Of a stretch of 64,000 bases of DNA, positions 22,335 through 33,984 are shown piece after piece (position 1 is the first letter of the stretch; every line of letters begins with the position of its first letter). Under the pieces are notes generated by a model that saw nothing but the letters and a program-made list of their open reading frames with translations, was not told the origin of the DNA and did not search any database. The position numbers and the translations under genes were made by a program. The DNA lies in NCBI GenBank assembly GCA_016748015.1, contig JAAOMT010000436.1, positions 2,275,622-2,339,621 of the forward strand. The letters are read 5' to 3'. Source of the stretch: Geosiphon pyriformis. Taxonomy: Eukaryota; Glomeromycota; Glomeromycetes; Archaeosporales; Geosiphonaceae.

Positions 22335-23416
22335 TGTTATAGGTAAACTTGGTGGATATAGGAAATGGTAATGTTTTGTGCTTTTAATTATTGATGACGC
22401 GTCTTTCACATAATTCTGTTGGCTTAGTCTTGATTATCAGTCTCTGAAGGTCTATTCCTGGATGTGAATTTACCCGTCAAGTTCTTTGGTTATAAGGCAC
22501 AGAGTTTGTCTTTCGTCAATTGTAATGTTTTTTGTTAATGTAAGCTCTCTTTTCTGAGCTAACAAGCACAGTCATTAGAGTCTGGCATTGTCTTTTCACC
22601 CTTCTGGTAAGCTAACAAGATAAAGTTAATATCCAAAACTTAGGGGAAGCTTCCCTTTTTTACCAGGCTATCACGAAGTCTATTCTCAGACAGTCAATTT
22701 TACTATGTTGCCACTCCACAAAAATAAGACAGAAAAAGAAAGAAAAAGAAAAAGAAAAGAAAAGAAAAGAGAGAAAAGATAAATTAGTATTGTCAATCAC
22801 CATAATCAAGAGCGATTGGTCCAAATCATTAATAGGTTTGAGGTGGTTATGCTAAGAGCATCTGTCTTAGAATGGAGATATAAGATAAGGGTTAATTCAC
22901 GTAAATTCCACGAAGTTCGAGAACATCAATTCATGATTCTGATTTCTTTAATAATTGGTTTATTTCAGGAGATGAAAGAGAGAAGATAATAAAAGATGAA
23001 GGGGTATGGATATTTTAATTCTTGTCTAAAGGTTTGTATCTATTTGTCTGTCTTTTCTCACTTTTACAACTACTTGCTTTTATACATTCTTTTGGTTTTA
23101 CAGGATTGCTTTCAATTGTCTCACTATTGCTAACTATTGCTTTGTTGTTTCTGTTATTGCTTTGTTTTTCTATGTTATCGCTAGTTATCCTATGTTATAA
23201 CACGTTATCTGACATTATTACATGTTATTCTGTGTTATCCTGCATTATAACACATTATCCTATGTTATTGCACACTATTCTGTGTTATCCTGTATTATAA
23301 CACGTTATCCTATGTTATAATGCATTATCCAATGTTATTGTGTGTTATTCTATGTTATGTCATATTTTGGTCACATTTCTTTATAACTTTGGATCAGTTT
23401 TTCTACTCGGGTAACA
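22335..23416 (-). repeat. C1 3' LTR
   Basis: In plus orientation it runs from TGTTATAGGTAAAC to CTCGGGTAACA. It contains an AGAAA/AAAG purine run at about 22735-22780 and an array of GTTATCCTATGTTATAACAC-type units at about 23180-23370, upstream (on the minus strand) of TATAAAAG near 23080. The purine tract AAAAAGAGAGGGA (minus strand) borders it at 23419-23431. Confidence 0.92.
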
Positions 23417-23430
23417 TTATCCCTCTCTTT

Positions 23431-24165
23431 TTAAAATTGAGCTCTTGCAAAACCATATGTATCTGTTATCGTGGCTTTGTTTATGTAATGTTCAATTGTT
23501 GCCTCGAGTATTGTCTTTTGTAGGTCTTTGAACTGTTGATTGGTTATTTGTCTTATGTTATTAACCATTATGGTTTTCATAGATCCATTCAGTAGTACAT
23601 TTGGACAATGTTGAAAGGTGGCATATAGTTGGTATGCTGCTTTGTAATATAGGGTCAGGTTTTTTTTCCCTACAAATTTTTCTACTTGTTGTATTGCTTC
23701 TTTGTTGAATGTTTTCTGGCTGAAGTTTTTGTATGGTGTTTTCAAGTCAAGCTGTTTTTCAATTTTATAGAACCAATTAGCTGGAAAAAGTCTTTTTTTC
23801 CATTCCTGGGGATTGTCAAGTGTCCACTTCTCTGTTTTGGGGAGTTCAGTTTCACGAGCTAAAGCTTCTTTTATTTTTTTGAGCTTGGGGACCAAGTATC
23901 TTCTTTTGTAATCTTTTTCTTGTTCTTTGTCTCCTTCTTTTCCACCTCCCACCTGAAAACAATTTTTCCTCCAACATTGCCTTTCAGGTGGTGGGTAGGG
24001 GAAGGAATGTTTAGTTCTAATTGAACTCTTGTCCTCCCTTCTCCTGCTCTTATCTTTGTACCATATCTCTTTTTTATCAATTGTTATTTCTATTTGAGAT
24101 GTCAATTTTTGAATTGTTTCAAATAATTGTTTAGATAATTTTAAAATTTGATCTGAAAGGTTCAT
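23431..24165 (-). CDS. C1 third ORF (244 aa, unrecognised)
   Basis: This is the last ORF before the purine tract, open for 244 codons from ATG 24165 (MNLSDQILKLSKQLFETIQK). The N-terminus looks like a coiled or amphipathic helix. A Lys/Arg/Glu-rich middle follows (KDKSRRREDKSS, KEGDKEQEKDYKRR), then a C-terminal helical domain (WFYKIEKQLD, LTLYYKAAYQLYATF). No membrane segment or known motif. It differs in sequence from the ORF3 of family A. B1 has a broken relative. Part of the N-terminal frame resembles gag-like architecture, but I cannot assign it. Confidence 0.65.
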   Translation of the reverse strand: MNLSDQILKLSKQLFETIQKLTSQIEITIDKKEIWYKDKSRRREDKSSIRTKHSFPYPPPERQCWRKNCFQVGGGKEGDKEQEKDYKRRYLVPKLKKIKEALARETELPKTEKWTLDNPQEWKKRLFPANWFYKIEKQLDLKTPYKNFSQKTFNKEAIQQVEKFVGKKNLTLYYKAAYQLYATFQHCPNVLLNGSMKTIMVNNIRQITNQQFKDLQKTILEATIEHYINKATITDTYGFARAQF

Positions 24166-24169
24166 GTTG

Positions 24170-25560
24170 AAATTTCTATTGTTTCTTGCTGCTTTTTAGA
24201 TGCTATATATATTTGAATTTCCCAATTTAATTTGCTGCCCATTGTCTACATTTCAATGACAATGATTGGTTCCAGATCTCATGGTATATCTTCTGGTCTG
24301 ATTAATGAAATTTGTGTTCTTAGTTGAGGTACTGATAACAATGATTTTTGTTTTACATGATAAATTTTTAACCAATTTTCATGTGCTACTTTCTTTAAAA
24401 TCCTGTCTTCCAATTATAATTTGTAAGCTCTATTTCCTAATGCTTCATGTATGTGGAATAGATCATCCCACTTTGGGTCAAACTTTCCACTCCACTGTTT
24501 CTCAGCTTTTGTACGATGTAACAGTACTTGGTTTCCAATCTTGAATTCCATTGGTTGTTCTGATAGGTGTTTATCATGTCTTTCTTTTTGTCATTTTTAA
24601 GTGTGACTAATATTGTCAGCTGCTGTTTTTCGATTGTTTTCCAATGTTTTCATTAGCTGGTATGTTCTTTGGTGTAAGGTAGCTTCAAAATTCTCTTCAT
24701 TGATTGTTTTTGTTGGGTATGATGGTATTACTCGTTCAATTGGTAACGTAGCTTTTCTTCCATAAACTAGTTCAAATGGTGTGAACTGAGTCATATTTTG
24801 TTTTAATGTTCAGTATGCAAAGAGTACAGAAGGTATAAATAAGTCCCATTCTTGTCTGTTTTCATGACTTATTTTTGCTAGTGCTTCACACAGTGTTCTG
24901 TTAAATTGTTCTATCAGCCCGTTCATTTGTGAGTGGTATAATGACAATAAGAGTTTCTTTATTCCAAACTGTTGGCTTAGTTCAATCAGTGTATTATTAA
25001 TGAAGTGTGTTCCCTGATCAGATAATAATTCTTTCGGACATCCATGTCAGCAAATTAGGTCTTGATGCACAAATTTGGCTACTGTTTTGGCATCAGCCAC
25101 TTGGATTGCTCTGGCTTCTGGTCATTTTGTAAGATAGTTTATGACTACAGCAATATAGCAATTTCCTTGGGATGTAATTGAAAGGGGCCCAACCAAATCA
25201 ATCTCGATTCTATCAAATGGATTTCCAACTGGAATGGGTCAAAGTGGTTTTGTTGATCTTGCTCCTCCTTTTCGTTGGTATGCGTTATAATTGAGCACAT
25301 ATTCAAAAATGTCTTTATATATTGTTAGCCAATAGTATAAGTTTAGTGTTCTTTCGAGGGTAGCATTTTTGTTAAAGTATTCTGCAGTCAGATCTGAGTG
25401 CATGCTATATAGTATAGTTTCTCTTTCACTGTTCTTGATTAGTCATTGTAAGTTGGGGTAATTTTGGCATTCTCGTCAATATAGTTGGTTGTCTTGAATA
25501 AAATAATTTCAGGCTTGTTTTCATATGGTACTCTGTTCCTGTTGAGATAATATCTCCTTA
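24170..25560 (-). pseudogene. C1 integrase
   Basis: The open piece 24597-24794 holds the post-core segment (FELVYGRKATLPIE). Upstream, DRIEIDLVGPLSI, ELLSDQGTHFIN and a FNRTLCEAL block give the DDE core, with stops such as one in place of Trp before PEARAIQ. The zinc finger region (about 25300-25400) is shifted in frame. Confidence 0.8.
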
Positions 25561-25570
25561 AAACATAGTG

Positions 25571-26040
25571 TCAATAGATACTGATGTAGTCATTGATAAG
25601 TGAGTGTGTCCATGGGTCTGAGATTAGGTTTGTGGCATTCTTGACAAACTGTCGGCATTGGTGTTCTTGGATCCTTCCTTGTAATGGACTTCGAGTGGGA
25701 ATTGTTGCAGATAAGTACTTCATCTTGCATATTTTCTTTCTAGTTGTGGATTGTTGAGTAACCAAATAAGTCCTTTGTGGTCAGTATATAGGTCAAATGG
25801 TTGACTGAAGTAATGTTTTCAAGTCTATATGGCCCAATAAATAGCAAGACATTCCAGATCTGTTGTGCTGTAATTTTTTTCTACTGGACTAGTGCTGTGA
25901 CTAGCATAGACAACTGGGTGTTCTTTATTGTCTAGTCTTATCTGTAATAAGACTGCTTTTAGAGCATTTTTTGAGGCGTCCATAGTGACAATAAACTGTT
26001 TAGTGAAATCTGGATAAATCAGGATTGGGGATGTGATCAA
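25571..26040 (-). pseudogene. C1 RNase H
   Basis: VTMDASKNALKAVLLQ, HPVVYASHS, TTDLECLAIYWAI and then DLYTDHKGLIWLL after a stop or two. DASG is DASK here. This continues RT and ends in NADSLSR. Confidence 0.82.
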
Positions 26041-26043
26041 TCA

Positions 26044-27069
26044 CTACTTGAGATAGTCGAATGCTTTTTGTTGATCTTTCTTCCACAAGTACAGTACGTA
26101 TTTGGACAACAATTGATGGAGTGGTTTTGCAATGTTCAAAAAACCTTTGACAAATCGACGATAATATTTTGCCAATCTTAGAAATCCTCGTAATTCTCTA
26201 AAGTTGATTGGGGCTGGAAAATCCTTGACTTTTTGTACTTTATCTGGATCGGGTTTAACTCCATTCTTGCTGATTACATGTCCTAGGAATTTTAACTCAG
26301 TTTTTCCAAAGAAGCACTTTTCAGGATTGAGTTTCAATCCAGCACTATAAAGGCATTTGAAGATTTGTTGTAGGTAGAGCAGATAGTCATCGAATGTTTT
26401 GGAGAACACATTTGTGTCATCTAGATAGACTACTACTAATTTCCAAAGAATTCCTTTGTATACTACATCCATCAGGCATTGAAATATGGCAGGAGCATTA
26501 CAAAGTCCAAAAGGCATTACATTAAACTCAAAGTTTCTATCTCAAGTGGTAAACGCTGTTTTTCCTTTGTTTTTGGGGTCCATTTCAACTTGCCAGTAAC
26601 CACTTGCTAAATTTAATAACAAGAACCATTTCTTTTTCTCTAAATTGTCCAGAATTTCCTGGATAAGGGGAGTGAGATAACTATCTCCTTGTGTAATGCT
26701 ATTTAATTTTTGATAATTTATGCAGAATTGTACTTTTCCATTTTTCTTGGTGACCAAAACTACTGGAGAAGACCAAGAGCTTAACAATTCTTTGATTAGG
26801 CTGTTATTAAGTATTTATTGCACTTCTTGCTTAATTAAGTTATTACCAGATGGGGGTACATGGTAAGCTCGTTGCTTAATCGGTCGAGCATCTCCCGTAT
26901 CAATCTGATGCTTTATAATGTTGGTGCATCTGAACTCATTTTCACTGGCAAAGACATTGGCATACGGATTCAGAAGGACTTTGAATTGCATTTGTTGCAG
27001 AATACTTAAATTTCCTAAATTCAATTTATTGATCTCTTTTGGTGTGAACAAGTAACTTTTTTTTGGCAA
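26044..27069 (-). pseudogene. C1 reverse transcriptase
   Basis: Open pieces are 26815-27069, 26542-26787 and 26044-26517, separated by single stops. Motifs in order: NEFRCTNIIKHQIDTGDARP, SWSSPVVLVTKKNG, FCINYQKLNSIT, ASGYWQVEMDP, MPFGLCNAPAIFQ, VYLDDTNVFSKTF (catalytic YLDD) and the thumb (LGHVISKNGVKPDPDK). All catalytic Asp residues seen are present. Confidence 0.9.
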
Positions 27070-27357
27070 ATTTCATACTTGTAAGGTAATGTTACAGAAT
27101 AAGAATAATTGTGTGAAATTTGGAATGGACTGGGGTTTTTCAGAATTTTGAATATCTACGAATATGAAACTGATAAGGGTCCCTTCGGGAATTTCAATGA
27201 CATCTTCTGTTAGGTTGTGGATGGGGATTTTGAAGTGTTTATGGGCTTTGGCTAGTAGGTATAGATTAGCAACATCAGCTAGAGAACAGATTTTAGGACT
27301 GGCTTCAAATAACAGGGCTTGATCTTGGATCTTTTAATTTATCTTGAGGATGTATTG

Positions 27358-27830
27358 TCAGTATAGAGGAATGGAAATAATGATGTCAGTGTTTATAAAT
27401 TCTATTTGGTCACTGTTTTCTTCCATGAAATTAACTGGTACATTTCCTCTTCCACTTGATCCAAACCCATTGATTCCTCGGACAGTGAGGCCTAACTCTT
27501 TTCGGGTTGTTACCAGGATTAATTGGGGTATTTTGACTAGGGGTAGGAAGATAGCTTGGGCAATCTTTTCTTGTGATTCTATTTTGTAGAGTCTATCCAA
27601 ATTGTCCTGTAGCATCACGATAATGTTTCCCATGTAACTGGCATCAATGATTCCTTCTTTTACATCGATTTTTTTCTTGGCTAGACTAGATCGAGAGGCA
27701 ACTTGTATTATTGTACTAACAAAAATTTCTAACACTATCTTAAGATTTATTTTTACAAAGGAATGTGGGACTATAATAATAGATGATTGTCTGGGGTATC
27801 ATAGGTCAAAACTGGCATCAGTGTCATGCA
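27358..27830 (-). pseudogene. C1 dUTPase domain
   Basis: The five trimeric dUTPase motifs are recognisable: HDTDASFDL (motif 1), ASRSSLAKKKI (2), GIIDASYMGNI (3), KIAQAIFLPL (4) and GFGSSGRG (5). The enzyme would hydrolyse dUTP to dUMP and keep uracil out of cDNA. A stop after motif 1 and the AGFDL-to-ASFDL change spoil this copy. It lies between the Cys-rich region and RT. Confidence 0.85.
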
Positions 27831-28660
27831 CTCTTTTGGGGCAGATTTTTTCTTCGTTTTCACTGTACCATTTTAGCTCTAGTTCTTTGAATAGATCAGG
27901 ATATGCGAAATACTGTTCTGTTTCAGTATCCTCAGTTGGATCTTGAAATGACATGTTCTCAGTGATCAATACCTCTTTTTCAGGCTCAGATAGTTCAGTG
28001 ATTGGAAACAGTATTCTTGGAGGCAGATTAAACATGAGATCACATTCATCACAGTACTGGAAGTGACAGAGGATCAAACAGTGATCACACAGTTTGGTAT
28101 TCAAATCAGCCAACCTTTGCTTCTGTTTTTCATAAGTTGGAGCCAATTTCTGATATCAGTTCTGAAATGTGTCTGGGTCATCTGTGAAAAAATCATCCTC
28201 GGGGTAGTCGGGTCCATTATATTTGGGCGTCCAAGAGTTGTTTTTGATTTCTCGTATTTCTTCAGACATAGCACCTTTGGCCTTGGTGCTTGCCATTCTC
28301 CAGATTTTATGATTATCATGTAGATAACTGTCCAGTCTGTTGAGTGCTTGTTTCCAAGTATCCTTGATGAGGGTTCCCTTTTGTACCCAATCATTGATTA
28401 ATATGGTGTATTGACAAATCTTGTTGCATGTTTCTCTTCTGCCAGACATATTATTCCAAAGTTCTTTATCTGGCAGGATTTTGCCACATGTGAGGCATGG
28501 CGTCCCACTTGCCTTATCGTTTTGGTCATCCAAATCTTTTCAGTAAACAAGGTCTGCAATAGTATTTGGTGGCAGTGGGCCATTCTTCATTGTTCCCAAT
28601 ACATGCGCCTATAGTGGATAGTTTTTTTCCACAATCAACACATATTAGTTTTGGGGGTTG
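27831..28660 (-). pseudogene. C1 cysteine-rich region before dUTPase
   Basis: CVDCGKKLS, YYCRPC, CLTCGKILP, CNKICQY and finally a C-x2-C-x4-C-x5-C-x2-C cluster (LCDHCLILCHFQYCDEC, near 28060) can be read, partly in two frames because of an indel near 28530. B1, B2 and D1 carry the same arrangement. The spacing suggests two or three zinc-binding units. Family unknown. Confidence 0.7.
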
Positions 28661-28695
28661 GTAAAATAAGTTTTTTTAGTCCGAGGTTATGTATC

Positions 28696-29420
28696 CTAGT
28701 GATGACAATTGGGGTTCTTCTTCAGCTCTGCCTTTTTTTTTTCTTTCCAGGTTGGTGGTGGGGGTAGTTCAGTTTGATAATCATCCACCCATGAAACCTG
28801 ATAGGTCTCGATGGTTGGTAGCATTGATGTGTCTTCAAATTCAATAAGGGGTTCCTCAGTACATTGGGTTTTAAAGTGTCTACACGTAGTTGAGACTTGA
28901 GAATGCTGTCTGTTGAATGTGAGTTGAAGTTTTTGGGTGTTCCAGTTGAGAGTAGCATTGGCTTTTGACAATCAATTGTTTTCTACTAGAGCTTGATATT
29001 AAGTAGCTTCTATGATGAGTACTTTGGTAGGGATTTGGATTCTATTAATCTTGAAGGGGAAGTTGTCAATTTCTCCTATTGGGGTTTTTGTGTTTCCATC
29101 TGCTGTAATAATCCAAGCAGTAGCAGCACAGTCTACTTGGCAACCTAGTTGATTTATGAGCTGCTTCGTGATTATGCTACCAGCTGATCTGCTATTCAGG
29201 ATTAATTTAATGTTTATTTCTCTGACTCTGGCATCAGTGTATAGGGCCATTATTGGTTTATTCTGATTAATGACTGCTCCACTAAAAAGGCTATGGGTGT
29301 TTAAATTATTGATGTCAAAAGAAAATATGGTGGCTAGGATGGTGCCTTCAGTAATAGTGGCTGGTAAGATATTGCTTTTTGTTTGCTTGGAAGGTTAGGA
29401 GATTCGTTCTATATCCTCTC
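28696..29420 (-). pseudogene. C1 protease
   Basis: LILNSRSAGSIITKQL (about 29190-29215) is the active-site segment. Both Asp (to Asn) and Gly (to Arg) of the DSG box are changed. ADGNTKTPIGEIDNFPF and a C-terminal part ending NWNTQKLQLTF follow. The frame is the same as gag. Confidence 0.8.
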
Positions 29421-29583
29421 CTTTCACAGGTGTAGATTTATCAAAACCTTGGTCTTCTATAAGACCGAGATAGGAAGCTTGATTTGGGTATCCAGTTGGT
29501 GTTGATTGAAATTGGGCAGGACTGCAAGAGATTGGTCGAGACAGTCCACTGTTGGTTTGCACCTAATTGTTGTTGGGATTCCT

Positions 29584-31440
29584 TCATCCTTGATTATAGT
29601 TTATAGCTCGAGATCTGGATGGGCTGTAAGGGGAAGTTTGATAGTGAGAGATTGTTTGTGTCATTGGTGGTAGTTGATAATAATTCTGGGGCAGTGGTTG
29701 AGTGTACAGAACTTGTTGTGCATATAGGGGTGGTTGATTCTGAAGTATAGAATATTGGGGTACCATGTTTTGCTGATATCTGGATTGCTGGTATGGGTTT
29801 CTTTGATTTTGGTTCATGATCTTTTTTTTGCAGTCATGAGCGATGTGTTCAGATTTCTGGTAGTAGTAATAGTTGTGGGGATCGGATCTCCAAGATTGTT
29901 GCTGTTGCTAACAGTTCTGTTGCTGTGGATATCTGCTGTTGTTGTTATTTTCTCTCTGTTGGGGTGGTTGGTAAGTTCCTGTAGTTCTGGCTAAGAATTC
30001 CTCAATTTTCTGAGTTAGTTTTTCACTCAATTGGGTTATTTTTGCATTGATGTCAGAGGTTCCATTAATGGCTAAATTAACAGCTTGGGTATAGTTCACT
30101 TCTTGTTCTGCAAACTCAAAATCACAAGCAAAAGTGACGGCGTCTTGTAAACTGGTCAGATGGCAGGGTCTTACAGATCTTAGAATACTACTCCACAATC
30201 TTTTAATGAATTGATTAAGAACTTGTACCGCAGTGTAGTAGTCCCTTTCGATAACTAATATTTGACGCAGAATTTGATTGAATCGTCCGAGATAAGTAGT
30301 TACTGCTTCATGATCTTTTTATTTAATTATGCTGAATTGATTCTGCAATTGGATTAACATATTGGGGTCACAGAAGTATTGCAGAAATGCGAGTTTAAAC
30401 TCAGTGAAGAAGGTAGGCTTCTCTGCCAGACTCTGGTATCACGAATTGGTGGTTCTGGTCAGAAAAAATGGCAGTGCCTAAATTGTGTGGTTATTGTTTC
30501 AACAGTTGGCAGTAATTGCTTTCTCAGTGTTCACGATCCAAGAATATGTGTTATCTTTTTCACCAGAGAATTTTTCCAATTTAGCAATATCCTGGTAAGT
30601 CATGATCCAGTTAATGGGTGGAGTATTACTGATTATGTTTAAAGGGATTGGTGTCTGCGTATTCGAGTGTTCTCCAGGTGCTAATGCTGGTTGCTTTTCT
30701 TTGTCACTTGAACCAATAGGTTGTAAGATAGCTGTTTCTTCTATCAGGGGAGATGCTGATTCTGCTAAGTTTTGTGCTGGTGGCTGTTCCCAAGTTGATG
30801 GGTTTCCTTCTGTTTGACCGGCCACTGGAGTAAGATTTCCAAACAGCAATCTGTATTCTCCTAGTGATTTGGTCCAACTGTGTTGATTCCAAGGGTGTGG
30901 ATTTTTAGAAGTTTGTGGTGTTTCCAACTGGGTTTCCGGGGGTGGGTTGAATACAATTCTACTTTGGGGTGTCTGATGGTATAATGGAGTTGTTGGAGAG
31001 AGAATTCTTGGTTTTTTGTTGACCGTGGACTTGGCTTGGGCAGTTATGGGGTTGTTAGATTTGTTTTCGTATTCCTCAGGGTTGGATTTTACTGGTTGTT
31101 ATACTTGAGAGAATTGTTGTGCCACGTAATATTTAATGTCTATATCAATTATGCATAGAGTTTCAGTGATTGCTCAGGTAGTCGTGGCTGTTGAGTATCC
31201 TAGTAAGCTTTAATGGATTTGTTCTCTAAGTCTTCCTGTATTAGTTGTGTGGCCTAACAAGCAGTCAATTTTTGCATTGATATAGTTACAAAAATTACTT
31301 TCTGTGTAAGTGGTTTCTGCTAGTATTCCTAGGTCTTTTCGAAAGTATTAAAATAGTGCTTTTCCATATGAGGAGTGGTCCTTTCCTATTGTTCCAATAG
31401 TTGCCACTTTTATGTATTTTTGGGGGTGCTCTGTTTCTGT
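29584..31440 (-). pseudogene. C1 gag
   Basis: The N-terminal part (31000-31440) matches the B gag N-terminus weakly. The capsid part runs 29908-30927 (DIAKLEKFSGEKDNTYSWI, YLGRFNQILRQI). The tail is Gln/Tyr/Pro-rich (29584-29817). The nucleocapsid segment (near 29850, YYYYQKSEHIAHDC) has lost the first two Cys to Tyr, consistent with G-to-A changes. Several stops. Gag and protease share one frame. Confidence 0.8.
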
Positions 31441-31449
31441 GGATTTATA

Positions 31450-31467
31450 ACCTTACAGGAAGCACCA
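31450..31467 (-). other. C1 primer-binding site
   Basis: On the minus strand TGGTGCTTCCTGTAAGG begins two bases inside the 5' LTR. It starts TGG like the site of family A. Confidence 0.75.
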
Positions 31468-31469
31468 AA

Positions 31470-32551
31470 TGTTACGGGTAAACTTGGTGGATATGGGAAA
31501 TGATAATGTTTGGTGCTCTCAATTATTGATAACACATCTTCCACGTAATTCTGTTGGCTTAGCTTTGATTATCAGTCTCTGAAGATCTATTTTTGGATGT
31601 GAATTTACCCATTGAGTTCTTTGGTTATAAGGCACAGAGTTTGTCTTTCGTTGATTGCAACGTTTTTTGTAAATGTGAGCTCTCTTCTCTGAGCTAATAA
31701 GCACAGTTGTTAGGGTCTGGCATTGTCTTTTTGCCCTTCTAATAAGCTAACAAGATAAAGTTAATATCCAAAACTTAGAGGAAGCTTCCCTCTTTTATCA
31801 GACTATCACAAAGTCTATTCTCAGACAGTCAATTTTACTATGTTGCTGCTCCACAAAAATAAGACAGAAAAAGAAAAAAAAAGAAAAAGAAAAAAAAAGA
31901 AAAGAGAGAAAAGATAAATTAGTATTGTCAATTGCTGTGATCAAGAGCAATTGGTCCAAATTGTTAATAGGTTCGAGATGGTTATGCTAAAAGCATCTAT
32001 CCTAGAACAGAGGTACAAGACAAGGGTTAATTCACGTAAATTTCACAAAGTTCAAGAACATCAATTCGTGATTCTGATTTCTTTAATAATTGGTTTATTT
32101 CAAGAGATGAAAGAGGGAAGATAATAAAAGATGAAAGGGTATGGATATTTTAATTCTTGTCTAAAAGTTTGTATCTATCTGTCTGTCTTTTCTCACTTTT
32201 ACAACTACTTGTTTTTATACATTCTTTTGGTTTTACAGGATTGCTTTCAATTGTTTCGCTATCGCTAGCTATTGCTTTGTTGTTTTTGTTATTGCTTTGT
32301 TTTTCTACGTTATCGCTAGTTATCCTATATTATAACACGTTATCTGACATTATTACATATTATTCTGTGTTATCCTGCATTATAACACATTATCCTATAT
32401 TATTGCATGCTATTTTGTGTTATCCTGTATTATAACACGTTATCCTATGTTATAATGTATTATTCAACATTATTGCACATTATTCTGTGTTATGTCACGT
32501 TTTGGTTACATTTCTTCATAACTTTGGATCGGTTTTTCTACTCGGATAACA
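31470..32551 (-). repeat. C1 5' LTR
   Basis: In plus orientation it runs from TGTTACGGGTAAAC to CTCGGATAACA, the same length as the 3' LTR. It has the purine run at 31865-31910 and the GTTAT-type array at about 32315-32500. Confidence 0.93.
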
Positions 32552-33930
32552 ATGTCTACTATGTCTTTATATACTTTTTTTTATTGTTCAATTTTACGTG
32601 TTTGGTTCAATGATTATGATTGGTTCCAGATTTCATGGAATCTCATCTGATTGGACTAATATTCTCTGTACTCCTAATTGTAGAATATTACTGGTAGATA
32701 GTAATACTATATGGTAATATGGTTTCAGTCAATCACTATATGCTGCTTTGACTAAGATTTTGTTGTTCTATCTTAATTTATAAGCTTCATTTCCAAGAAT
32801 TTCTTTTATGTGAAATGGTTTGTCTTATTTGGAGTCAAATTTTCTACTTTATTGTTTTTTTATTTTGGTATGATGTAAAAGTACTTTGTCTCCAATCTTG
32901 AATTTAATTGGTTTATTTGGTAGTTGGTTGTCATGTCTTTCTTTTTGTTTTTTTTGTGACTTTTGGATGTTATCAGCTGCTTTTTGTCATTTGTTTTCTA
33001 GTGTTTCCATCAAGTTATATGTTCTTTTTAGCAATATTTCCTAAAAATTGTCTTCAGTTATTGGTTCTGTTAGATAAGTGTTGACTTCTATCTCAACTGG
33101 TAATGTTGCTGTTCTATTGTATACTAATTTAAATGGTGTTACTTGTGTAGTGTTTTGCTTCATTGTCCAATAAGCAAATAATACTAATGGTATAAACAAG
33201 TCTTATTTGTCTTGGTTTTTTTAACTGATCTTGGTAATTGCTTTACACAATGTTCTGTTAAATCTTTTAACTAACCCATTTGTTTGTGGATGATATGGTA
33301 ATGATAATGGTCTTTTTATCCCAAATCTTTGACTTAATTCTGCCAATGTTCTATTCACAAAGTGAATTCTTTGATCTGATAGTAGTTCTTTTAGACATCT
33401 TTGTTGACATATCAAATTTTGATAAATGAATTCAGTAATGGATTCTGTGTCTGTTCTTTGAATGGCTTTTGTTTTTGGCCATTTAGTGAGATAGTCCATG
33501 ACTACTGCAATATATCTGTTGCCTCTATTGGTGATTGTTAATGATCTGATTAAGTCAATTCCAATGTGATCAAATGGTTGTTCTACTTTAATTGGTTTCA
33601 ATGGTTCTCTGGCTCTTGTTCTTCCTTTTTTCTGACAAACATTACAATTTTGAACATATTGGATGATGTCTGGATACATTAATGGCCAATAATATCTTTT
33701 TCTGGTTCTTTCTATGGTTGTTTCTTTATGGAAATATCCTGCTGTTGGATCTAAGTACATGTTGAATAATATTGTTTCTTTCTCTGGTTCTGTAATTACT
33801 TTAGTTGGTTGATTTGGATTTTTTCTGTTCTTCCAGTAAAGTATATTTTGATGGTTGATAAAATATTTTGATTGTTGTTTTATGTTTTTTTGTTCTTTTT
33901 AAGATAATTTTTCCTTGAACAATTGGGTAT
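32552..33930 (-). pseudogene. B1 integrase and start of third ORF
   Basis: 33221-33760 is open and holds a complete HHCC finger (YLDPTAGYFHKETTIE, CNVCQKKG) and much of the DDE core (HIGIDLIRSLTI, ELLSDQRIHFVN, VKRFNRTLC). The post-core part and the start of the third ORF extend to 32552, where C1 is inserted. Stops lie at both ends. Confidence 0.85.
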
Positions 33931-33984
33931 TTATATAATATTATAGTTGTTGGTATTTTTGTATATTCATCTTTTGTTATATTT

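Larger units (their letters stand above)
22335..32551 (-). mobile_element. C1: complete family-C dUTPase-bearing Ty3/Gypsy element
   Basis: LTRs are 22335-23416 and 31470-32551, each 1082 bp. Flanks are ATAT (22331-22334) and ATGT (32552-32555). It is about 10.2 kb. Minus-strand order is gag, protease, Cys-rich region, dUTPase, RT, RNase H, integrase, third ORF and purine tract. It is inserted in the third ORF of B1. Equal LTR lengths suggest it is younger than C4, but coding stops are many. Confidence 0.92.

Noticed and set aside
22735-22780. Purine run as a microsatellite or replication feature
   Set aside because: It is part of the C LTR and is present at the same place in 31865-31910.
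23022-23523. Plus-strand hydrophobic ORFs (also at 32157-32613) as membrane proteins
   Set aside because: They are translations of the GTTATCC-type repeats of the C LTR in antisense, which give Leu/Ile/Cys-rich nonsense.
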